From: Lachnospiraceae bacterium UBA4316
GTDB lineage: Bacteria > Bacillota > Clostridia > Lachnospirales > Lachnospiraceae
Assembly (NCBI GenBank): GCA_002394535.1
Contig: DGUG01000209.1
Coordinates: 1 to 30,830, forward strand
Reading direction: 5' to 3'
Length of the DNA: 30,830 nt
Of this stretch, positions 24,960 through 30,830 are shown in pieces. The notes below the pieces were generated by a model, which was not told where the DNA came from, searched no databases, and saw nothing but the letters and a program-made list of their open reading frames with translations. The stretch's first letter is position 1. Every line of letters starts with the position of its first letter. A program made the translations under genes and the position numbers.

Positions 24960-24974
24960 GAAAACTCAAGAAAA

Positions 24975-24998
24975 CTTAAAAAGGGGGAATAATCTAAT
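24975..24998 (-). promoter_or_regulatory. 24-bp repeated element, copy upstream of the binding-protein gene
   Basis: The plus strand reads CTTAAAAAGGGGGAAT followed by AATCTAAT. It matches 28699-28722 at 23 of 24 positions. It overlaps the stop codon of the kinase gene and lies about 80-103 bases before the lipoprotein ATG. No GGGGG partner for a terminator stem is nearby on the coding strand, so I read it as a shared operator. Confidence 0.65.
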
Positions 24999-26769
24999 CT
25001 GATTTAATCATGAATGGAATCCTTATAATTACCCTTGTTCCTTCCGGTTTTGCTCTCTCTATTCGAAGACTTCCTACTTTACCATAATACATTTTCAGTC
25101 TGGTCGCTGCATTTTTCAAGCCGATGCTGGACTTGGATCCGGTATCCTCATAAATACCGTTGTTGATCTTTTCCATCAGTTCATCTTCCATTCCGGCGCC
25201 GTTATCTTCAATCCGTATTTCCACGTTTTCATCTTTCTTCTCTATATTTATAACAAGCTCAGCATCCTGAATATCCTTTTCGAAGCCATGAACAATCGCA
25301 TTTTCTACAAAGGGTTGCAGCAGCAGTTTGTGTATTCCCGCGTCCATAGTATCGGGCGCCACATTTATTGAACAAGAGAAGCGATTTTTTACTCTGTACT
25401 GTTGCAGATATATGTATTTTTTGATCCACTCGGATTCTTCACGGATGCTCACTTCGCCATTGCTGTTGACTATGGCATATCTGAGTATCGTAGCCAGTGA
25501 ACTTATCGCATTACTTATATCATATTCGTCCCTGTCGATCGCCATCCAATTGATTGTATCAAGTGTATTGTACAAGAAGTGTGGATTGATTTGCGCCTCC
25601 AGTGCAACTATCTGTGCTTCCTGCTGCCTTGTTATCGCTTCATTGAGTTTTTCCAAGGTATCGTTAAATCCGTCTGCAATACTTTCTATCTCAAGCGGCA
25701 TATTTGTGTCCTTGTATATGCGGACCGAAAGATCTCCGTCCTGCGTCTGTTCCATCCCTTTCACAATCTGTCGTACCGATCTGATCAGATCCTTTGACAT
25801 TTTTGTTGATAAGAATAAAACGATAGCGATCACTGCTATTCCTACAATCAACATCAGGAAGAGTTGTCTTGTCAAAGAAGCGATAAGGCTGCTCATGTCG
25901 GCTACGTTCACGATATCCCAGTCAAGTTCGTCATCGTGAAGAATATATATCCCGAATGCTGATGAGGGAAGTCCTGTTGCTTTTTTGTAATATAGTTCGT
26001 AATCCTCGCCCTTTACCGCATCACCTTTGTTCGCATCCGTAACCACATCTCCTATTCTGTAAGGTTCGTCACCGAATGTAATGATACGTCCGTTTCCGTC
26101 AACGATAAAATTGAAAACCTTCCCATCACGCTCCGATCTGTTACATATGCTTTGAAGCAGTTCTTCATCAATGCTCAGTATCGCTATTCCACATTCTTTA
26201 TCCAGGTTTTTATAATCTATTATCCTGTGCGCTATGTGCAGCAGATAGTAGTCTTTATTTGCAAAGTTTGTACCGTACTCGGTGGGATAAACATGCATAT
26301 CATAATCTTTTATAACATCCCTATACAGGCCTTCCTGTCCCATTTCAAATCCTTCAAGCCAGGAACTTCTGTATGTTGCCGGTGTCATTTGCTCATATGT
26401 TACCACCTCCCCTTTCGGAGTTATAACGGAAATTGCTCGTATATATTCTTTCGAATACAGCAGCGCACTGAACAGTCTTCTCATCTGGTTAACAGTCACG
26501 GCCTCATCAATATCATTATCCAGATTACCGACCCATTTGACCATGTCGTCATCGGTGTATATCTGATACAAAAGATCCTCATATGATTCCAGTCCAAGAT
26601 TCAGATTATTATCAAGCTGCCCCAGATTGCTGTGGGACATGATCTGCATATTTTCTCTGAGGGTTCTTGAAATATTAACAAAAGAAAAAAACTCGACAAC
26701 TATTATCGGAATGATCGAAGTTATGATAAACAAAATCATAAGTCTGGTTTTTATGCTCGTTTTCTTCAT
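24994..26769 (-). CDS. Sensor histidine kinase, YesM-type (His_kinase/HATPase)
   Basis: A 591-residue membrane kinase. One membrane segment is at about 9-31 and another at about 302-322, enclosing a roughly 270-residue extracellular sensor region of the dCache type. A HAMP linker (about 323-375) follows, then the His_kinase motif QINPHFLYNTLDTINW with phospho-acceptor H397, the N-box PFVENAIVHG at 486-495, and the ATP-lid motif DNGAGM at 522-527. This is the layout of YesM-family kinases, which pair with AraC-type response regulators to sense extracellular sugars. The partner is encoded at 28725. The start MKKTSIK follows GGGGATAAT; a TTG seven codons earlier is less likely. The permease genes are upstream, across a hairpin. 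Confidence 0.94.
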   Translation of the reverse strand: MKKTSIKTRLMILFIITSIIPIIVVEFFSFVNISRTLRENMQIMSHSNLGQLDNNLNLGLESYEDLLYQIYTDDDMVKWVGNLDNDIDEAVTVNQMRRLFSALLYSKEYIRAISVITPKGEVVTYEQMTPATYRSSWLEGFEMGQEGLYRDVIKDYDMHVYPTEYGTNFANKDYYLLHIAHRIIDYKNLDKECGIAILSIDEELLQSICNRSERDGKVFNFIVDGNGRIITFGDEPYRIGDVVTDANKGDAVKGEDYELYYKKATGLPSSAFGIYILHDDELDWDIVNVADMSSLIASLTRQLFLMLIVGIAVIAIVLFLSTKMSKDLIRSVRQIVKGMEQTQDGDLSVRIYKDTNMPLEIESIADGFNDTLEKLNEAITRQQEAQIVALEAQINPHFLYNTLDTINWMAIDRDEYDISNAISSLATILRYAIVNSNGEVSIREESEWIKKYIYLQQYRVKNRFSCSINVAPDTMDAGIHKLLLQPFVENAIVHGFEKDIQDAELVINIEKKDENVEIRIEDNGAGMEDELMEKINNGIYEDTGSKSSIGLKNAATRLKMYYGKVGSLRIERAKPEGTRVIIRIPFMIKSD

Positions 26770-26790
26770 ATTATTATCCCCAATAATCAA

Positions 26791-26824
26791 ATGACCGGGA
26801 GAAATTAATAATACTCCCGATCAT
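26791..26824 (-). terminator. Intercistronic hairpin between permease and kinase genes
   Basis: ATGACCGGGAG (26791-26801) and CTCCCGATCAT (26814-26824) pair at 10 of 11 positions with a 12-base AT-rich loop. On the minus strand it is followed by TTGATTATTGGGG, a poor T-run. It is probably a weak terminator or processing site that lowers kinase expression relative to the permeases. Confidence 0.55.
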
Positions 26825-26861
26825 TATCATAGTACTGCCTGTATCTGCTTTCAAATGTTTT

Positions 26862-27707
26862 CTATCCCTTTACGGCTCCGTTTGTCATTCCGCTTATTAT
26901 GTACTTCTGCATGAAGATGAATATCAGTGTGACGGGTATGATCGCAACTATGGCAAACGCCGTAAGGTAGCTCCATTTCGTCCCGTACTGTCCCATAAAA
27001 TTGAATATCCCCGCTGTGATGGGTCTTTTCTCCTGATCCAGGATAAAGGTCATTCCGTATGCAAGATCACCCCATGCATAGAGGAAGGAGAATATCGCAC
27101 ACACAATAACTCCGGGCTTGGCTACAGGAATCAGGATTCTCAAAAATGCGGATAGTCTTGTACACCCGTCAATATAGGCTGCCTCTTCAAGTGCCTTAGG
27201 TATTGAAGCAAAATAATTTTTGAGAATAAGTACCGAGAACGGGATGCCTATTGTAGCATCAGCCAGGATCGCTGCTCCCCATGTGTTATACATTTTCATG
27301 TTTCTGAACATGATAAACATCGGTGTCAAAAGCACGGAGACGGGAAGCATCTGAGTGACCAGGAATCCGAGGAGCATCGCCCGTCTTCCAGCAAATCTGT
27401 ACCTGGCAATTGCATAGGATGCCGGTACAGCAAGTATTACGGCGATAAACATTGCCCCCAGAGATATCATAAAGCTGTTAAAGAATGACTTGAACATATT
27501 GAAGTCACCCGTCTCAATCTGCGCGGCATATGATTTTGTATTTAGGACATGAGGATACCATGTCGGAGGTATCATAAATATCTCTTTTTCGGTCTTAAAT
27601 GAAGTTATAAGAGTCCAAAACAGGGGAAACAGCAATAATATAAGTATTATTAATGATATCGCACAAAATAATATATTCTTTTTCTTATTTAGCTTTTTAT
27701 CTTCCAT
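26862..27707 (-). CDS. Carbohydrate ABC transporter permease (MalG-type)
   Basis: A 281-residue permease with six predicted membrane segments, the second of a heteromeric pair. The first segment is ILFCAISLIILILLLFPLFWTLI. The periplasmic-side TEKEIFMIPPTWYP and the cytoplasmic EAA loop EEAAYIDGCTRLSAFLRILI are hallmarks of the MalG/CUT1 group. It ends with FIFMQKYIISGMTNGAVKG, the common C-terminus of these proteins. Its ATG shares one base with the stop of the first permease (TGATG) and has AGGAAG just upstream. No ATPase gene accompanies the pair, so the importer probably borrows a multi-sugar ATPase. Confidence 0.95.
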   Translation of the reverse strand: MEDKKLNKKKNILFCAISLIILILLLFPLFWTLITSFKTEKEIFMIPPTWYPHVLNTKSYAAQIETGDFNMFKSFFNSFMISLGAMFIAVILAVPASYAIARYRFAGRRAMLLGFLVTQMLPVSVLLTPMFIMFRNMKMYNTWGAAILADATIGIPFSVLILKNYFASIPKALEEAAYIDGCTRLSAFLRILIPVAKPGVIVCAIFSFLYAWGDLAYGMTFILDQEKRPITAGIFNFMGQYGTKWSYLTAFAIVAIIPVTLIFIFMQKYIISGMTNGAVKG

Positions 27708-28606
27708 CAGTCTTCCTCACCTTGCATAGTAATCTTTAAATACAACATACCTACAAGCAACAATATCAGGAACAAAACATTTGCCACCGAAGACCCTTTG
27801 CTGTACTGGAACATATCAAAGGATAGTTTGTACGAATATGTAGAGAGTAAATGTGTGGAGTTTACCGGGCCTCCCTCAGTCATTACATACACAAGATCAT
27901 AAACCTTGAACGTATATATGAACCCGAGTACCAAAACGGATTCTATTGTGGGCCTGAGCAGCGGAAGCGTGATCTTTGTCAGCTTCTGCCAACCGTTAGC
28001 TCCGTCAACGGATGCACTCTCATACAGTTCCTGTGGGATAGTTGTAAGTCCGGTAGATATAAGTATCGTGTTGAAAGGTATCCCTATCCATACATTTGCC
28101 GCTACTACCGCGATCATTGCAGTTCCCGGAGTGGTCAGCCACTCAATGTTTTCCTTGATAAAACCTGCAGATCTCAAAATATAATTGACGATCCCCACAT
28201 CCGTCGAAAACATAAATTTAAACATCAGTGCCGTAACCGTCATGGGCATCATCCAGGGGATCATTGTCATTCCTCTTACGGTCTTGGAAAATGTAAAATT
28301 CTTGTTGAAAAACAACGCAAGAAGAAAGCCGATCAAGAACTGGAACAGCAGACAAGCCAATGTAAATACCAAAGTATTTCCCATGGCCTTCCTGAATACC
28401 TCATCATGGAATATATCGATGTAATTTGCCAATCCGATAAAGTTCTTCTGACCTTTAACCAGATTCCTTACCGAAACATCCTGAATGCTTAGAATGATAT
28501 TACTGATTATGGGATAACCCACAAAGATCATCATATATAGAAATGCAGGCAAAATGAATAACAATCCGATATTATCGTAACGAAAGAAGTCTTTAATACG
28601 TTTCAT
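27707..28606 (-). CDS. Carbohydrate ABC transporter permease (MalF/UgpA-type)
   Basis: A 299-residue permease with six membrane segments. It starts MKRIKDFFRYDNIGLLFILP and has the cytoplasmic EAA loop ELYESASVDGANGWQKLTKI characteristic of the first permease of CUT1 sugar importers. YVMTEGGPVNSTHLLSTYSY near residue 240-260 is another strong family block. It would carry an oligosaccharide delivered by the lipoprotein encoded at 23597. GGGGGAATT precedes the ATG. The 118-bp region upstream, between it and the response-regulator gene, contains the repeated element (28699-28722) and a TTGACA at 28678-28683. Confidence 0.95.
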   Translation of the reverse strand: MKRIKDFFRYDNIGLLFILPAFLYMMIFVGYPIISNIILSIQDVSVRNLVKGQKNFIGLANYIDIFHDEVFRKAMGNTLVFTLACLLFQFLIGFLLALFFNKNFTFSKTVRGMTMIPWMMPMTVTALMFKFMFSTDVGIVNYILRSAGFIKENIEWLTTPGTAMIAVVAANVWIGIPFNTILISTGLTTIPQELYESASVDGANGWQKLTKITLPLLRPTIESVLVLGFIYTFKVYDLVYVMTEGGPVNSTHLLSTYSYKLSFDMFQYSKGSSVANVLFLILLLVGMLYLKITMQGEED

Positions 28607-28677
28607 AATTCCCCCTGTCTCATAACAGTGTATTATTGGTGATTTTTCTTGTTATACACATTTTATGAGATCAAGGT

Positions 28678-28683
28678 TGTCAA
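28678..28683 (-). promoter_or_regulatory. Perfect -35 hexamer upstream of the permease operon
   Basis: The minus strand reads TTGACA, 16 bases downstream of the repeated element. The sequence 17 bp further on (TGTGTA) is a poor -10. A better TATAAC is at 28651-28656 but 21 bp away. The promoter is therefore uncertain and may need an activator. Confidence 0.4.
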
Positions 28684-28698
28684 ATAAATATGATAAAT

Positions 28699-28722
28699 CT
28701 TAAAAAGGGGGAATTATCTAAT
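28699..28722 (-). promoter_or_regulatory. 24-bp repeated element, copy upstream of the permease genes
   Basis: It begins CTTAAAAAGGGGGAAT and ends TATCTAAT on plus. It differs from 24975-24998 at one base only and has the same orientation relative to the downstream gene. It lies two bases beyond the response-regulator stop and about 93-116 bases before the permease ATG. Confidence 0.65.
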
Positions 28723-28724
28723 GC

Positions 28725-30248
28725 TTATTTATATGATTTTCTGTAGTCAGCCGGTAACTGTCCCGTTGTTTCCTTGAAAACCTTGCTGAAGTATTTAGGA
28801 TCGGAATAACCAACCCTGTCGGCTATCTCATAGAGTTTTAATGAAGTGCCGATAAGCAGTTCCTTGGCTTTCTGTATCCTGAAGTTTTTGATATATACGC
28901 TGAACGTGACTCCGGTCTCTTTGTGAAACTGTGTCCCGAGATACTCAGGGGTAATGTTCAATCTTGAAGCGATCTCATCCAGTGTGATCCCCACATTGTA
29001 GAACTCACTTATCATACTTTTGGCGCGTCTGATAGTAAGATTGTCCGACTCGTTTTGGGTCTCCCGGCAATCCAGATTATCGGCGATAAAATCACAGACT
29101 TCCGATAACTCACTATGTACCTTTGCGCTCATGATCCGGTCGAGCAGCTTTTGCTGCTTGATATTCCCCACCCTTTCGTTTCCGACACTTTTTGCCGTTT
29201 CAATAATCGCCCACATAAAGCGAATGTAACTCTCTTTTACCTCATGAGGGTCATATACTTTGCCGTCCCTGTAATAATCATAGAACGCTCTTAGGATCTC
29301 TCTTTCCTTGCTATGATCCGATGCACATATGGCAGACTTCATTTTTGCTTCAAGATCCTGCGGGTAAATACACATCGATGTCTGTACTTTTGTGATCTTC
29401 GGATATGATATCAAAACGTTGTCTTCAAATGACAAATTCCAATCCATATAGGGAAACAGGCAGTCCAAACCAGTTTTAATCTGCGAAAGCGATTCGACAA
29501 CGGTATAACCTATAGCTGTATTATCCGCAAAAGAATTCAGTAGTTGGTATTGTACCCATCTCTCAAAATCCGTGCCGGAATTGCAATTATAGATTATAGC
29601 CAGTACAGAGCTTAAATATTCGATATCCAGACTGCAGTACCCGATCCCCTCATAGTGCGAAAGTGAGTGGGCAAGCGATGCTTTTCCGTTGCCGGACAGA
29701 TTATGGTACTGATCGCCCATATATGCCAATATCAGGATAAAATCCTGCTCTTCAACAATGCTGTAGTTATTGTATAAATAATTCTTTGTGTCCTCATCCA
29801 CTTGAAGCCTTCCGCCAACGATCTCCCGCATTATCTGCTCAAGGGTTCCCACTTTTTCAGGCTTTCTCCGATTATCTTCCAATATCTGACGCTTTATATT
29901 CTCAAGCGCATTTGAAAAATCATTTAGGTTTACAGGTTTAAGAAGGTATTCCGTAACTCCCAGTTTCATCGCACTTCTGGCATATTCGAATTCTGAGTAA
30001 GCACTTAAAACAATAGCTTTAGTCAATATACCTTCGGCATACAGAGTTTCAAGCATCTGCAGACCATTCATCCTCGGCATCTGAACATCGGTAATAATAA
30101 GATCCGGATCAAGCTCTTTACACAATCTGAGCCCTTCCTCCCCATCATTGGCTTCACCGACTATCGTATATCCCGAATCCAGTTTATTAAGGAGTCTTTG
30201 TATCCCTTCCCGTATTCTAATTTCATCTTCAACTATCAGTATACGCAT
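28725..30248 (-). CDS. AraC-family response regulator, YesN-type
   Basis: A 507-residue regulator. The receiver domain (about 1-120) has the acidic pocket E7/D8, the phospho-acceptor D54 in IITDVQMPRMNG, and the conserved lysine in YLLKPVN. A long middle region (about 125-400) without a recognised motif is usual for YesN proteins. The C-terminal 100 residues are two AraC helix-turn-helix units: GITLDEIASRLNITPEYLGT and KLYEIADRVGYSDPKYFSKV, the second ending FKETTGQLPADYRK. It should be phosphorylated by the kinase encoded at 24994 and activate the sugar-use genes. GGAG lies eight bases before the ATG, and an extended -10 is at 30281-30289. It is the first gene of the locus in transcription order and is divergent from tex. 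Confidence 0.95.
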   Translation of the reverse strand: MRILIVEDEIRIREGIQRLLNKLDSGYTIVGEANDGEEGLRLCKELDPDLIITDVQMPRMNGLQMLETLYAEGILTKAIVLSAYSEFEYARSAMKLGVTEYLLKPVNLNDFSNALENIKRQILEDNRRKPEKVGTLEQIMREIVGGRLQVDEDTKNYLYNNYSIVEEQDFILILAYMGDQYHNLSGNGKASLAHSLSHYEGIGYCSLDIEYLSSVLAIIYNCNSGTDFERWVQYQLLNSFADNTAIGYTVVESLSQIKTGLDCLFPYMDWNLSFEDNVLISYPKITKVQTSMCIYPQDLEAKMKSAICASDHSKEREILRAFYDYYRDGKVYDPHEVKESYIRFMWAIIETAKSVGNERVGNIKQQKLLDRIMSAKVHSELSEVCDFIADNLDCRETQNESDNLTIRRAKSMISEFYNVGITLDEIASRLNITPEYLGTQFHKETGVTFSVYIKNFRIQKAKELLIGTSLKLYEIADRVGYSDPKYFSKVFKETTGQLPADYRKSYK

Positions 30249-30280
30249 GTGCTGATCTCCGACTGCTATTGATCGTTCTA

Positions 30281-30289
30281 ATTATAGCA
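30281..30289 (-). promoter_or_regulatory. Predicted promoter of the response-regulator gene
   Basis: The minus strand reads TGCTATAAT, a perfect extended -10, about 33 bases before the ATG. The -35 at 17 bp is TTAATG, a half match. Confidence 0.6.
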
Positions 30290-30300
30290 CATTCATCTTC

Positions 30301-30330
30301 TTGCATTAACAACCGTCAAATTGATATAAT
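30301..30330 (+). promoter_or_regulatory. Predicted tex promoter
   Basis: TTGCAT (30301-30306) and TATAAT (30325-30330) are 18 bp apart, with a TGA extension before the -10. The -35 overlaps the -35 region of the divergent response-regulator promoter. Confidence 0.6.
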
Positions 30331-30390
30331 CTGTTGAGTGTGCACAGCATGAAATACTCTTGTGGCTTGCCGGCAAAGAGGAGAAAAAGG

Positions 30391-30830
30391 ATGGATATCA
30401 TTTCAATAATCGCCGAAGAGATCGGTGCAAAAAATACACAGGTGAAAGCCGCCGTTAAACTGATAGATGATGGAAATACAATCCCTTTTATTGCCAGATA
30501 CAGAAAAGAGGCAACCGGAAGTCTTGATGACGAAAAGCTCCGTCTTCTTCATACAAAGCTTACCTATCTGAGAAACCTTGAAGCCAGAAAGGAAGAAGTA
30601 ATCGGCCTTATAGATGAGCAGGGAAAACTTACGGAAGAGCTGAAGGCTTCGATCTTATCCGCTACAAAGCTTGTGACAGTTGAGGATCTGTACAGACCTT
30701 ACAAGCAGAAGAAAAAGACAAGAGCGGATGCCGCAAGAGACAGAGGCCTTGCTCCTCTTGCCGAATATATCATGAAACAAAATGCCGATAAGCCCATAGA
30801 GGAAGAGGCAGCAAAATACGTAACAGGGAA
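30391..30830 (+). CDS. tex: Tex-type S1 RNA-binding transcription accessory protein (N-terminal part, runs off right edge)
   Basis: The first 146 residues are visible, starting MDIISIIAEEIGAKNTQVKA. The family block AAVKLIDDGNTIPFIARYRK comes next, then EATGSLDDEKLRLL, a helical arm (LTYLRNLEARKEEVIGLIDE) and VEDLYRPYKQKKKTRADAAR. This is the N-terminal helical region of Tex, a conserved nucleic-acid-binding protein with later YqgF-like, helix-hairpin-helix and S1 domains (outside the window) linked to transcription and stress survival. AAAGAGGAG precedes the ATG by about seven bases. The gene is divergent from the response regulator and has its own promoter. The family call is secure from this portion. 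Confidence 0.94.
   Translation, partial: MDIISIIAEEIGAKNTQVKAAVKLIDDGNTIPFIARYRKEATGSLDDEKLRLLHTKLTYLRNLEARKEEVIGLIDEQGKLTEELKASILSATKLVTVEDLYRPYKQKKKTRADAARDRGLAPLAEYIMKQNADKPIEEEAAKYVTG

Noticed and set aside
24975..24998. Intrinsic terminator of the kinase gene
   Set aside because: The coding strand has CCCCC followed by TTTTT, but no GGGGG-containing partner lies upstream to form a stem, and the same sequence recurs at 28699 in promoter-like position.
25328..25939. 203-codon plus-strand open frame inside the histidine kinase gene
   Set aside because: It is antisense to the kinase HAMP and phospho-acceptor region. Its Ser/Ile-rich translation is what the reverse of such a gene gives, with no start signals.
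27851..28492. 213-codon plus-strand open frame opposite the first sugar permease
   Set aside because: It is a shadow of a well-conserved permease gene, with no supporting start site and a Cys/Arg/His-rich, implausible composition.

Overview
The window looks like chromosomal DNA of an anaerobic, Gram-positive-type Bacillota. A plant-polysaccharide-using Lachnospiraceae such as a Butyrivibrio relative is most likely. This rests on gene content (SpoVG, DnaD/DnaI-type primosome proteins, a GlgC/GlgD pair, an acyl-ACP thioesterase, YesM/YesN-type two-component regulators, GH127 and GH31 enzymes), strong GGAGG ribosome binding sites and TGnTATAAT promoters. It is an inference, not a taxonomic assignment. 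I see no rRNA, tRNA, CRISPR array, transposase or phage gene.

Positions 1-10.6 kb, all minus strand, are housekeeping. murC comes first, then a 303-base non-coding stretch, then a tight run dnaD - dnaC/dnaI-like loader - prs - ahcY - pth - mfd. The start of a class II fructose-bisphosphate aldolase gene runs off the left edge and has its own promoter inside the end of mfd. The non-coding stretch carries two identical 19-bp copies of a double DnaA box. The copy nearer dnaD lies about 70 bp upstream of the dnaD -10 element, so DnaA may control an operon that encodes replication-restart and helicase-loading proteins.

Positions 10.7-13.5 kb, plus strand, hold glgC-glgD-spoVG, ending in a strong bidirectional terminator. 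The murC/glgC intergenic region contains a perfect 11-bp inverted repeat whose arms are two divergent extended -10 boxes.

Positions 13.5-17.2 kb, minus strand, hold an amino-acid ABC importer (permease, ATPase, lipoprotein), then an acyl-ACP thioesterase and a LUD-domain protein. A MATE exporter (17.3-18.7 kb) is divergent from the importer and looks leaderless. It converges on, and overlaps by 17 bp, an unrecognised 252-residue protein.

Positions 19.6-30.2 kb, minus strand, form a carbohydrate-use locus. In transcription order it holds an AraC-type response regulator, two sugar ABC permeases, a histidine kinase, a sugar-binding lipoprotein, a GH127 beta-L-arabinofuranosidase and a GH31 glycosidase. 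A 24-bp element, repeated with one mismatch, lies upstream of both the permease genes and the binding-protein gene and is the best candidate for the response-regulator operator. The model is: kinase senses an extracellular sugar, regulator activates both promoters, the ABC importer brings in an arabinosylated/xylosylated oligosaccharide, and the two enzymes (no signal peptides) dismantle it in the cytoplasm. No ABC ATPase is encoded here, so a shared MsmK-type ATPase elsewhere is presumably used. The right edge holds the divergent start of tex.
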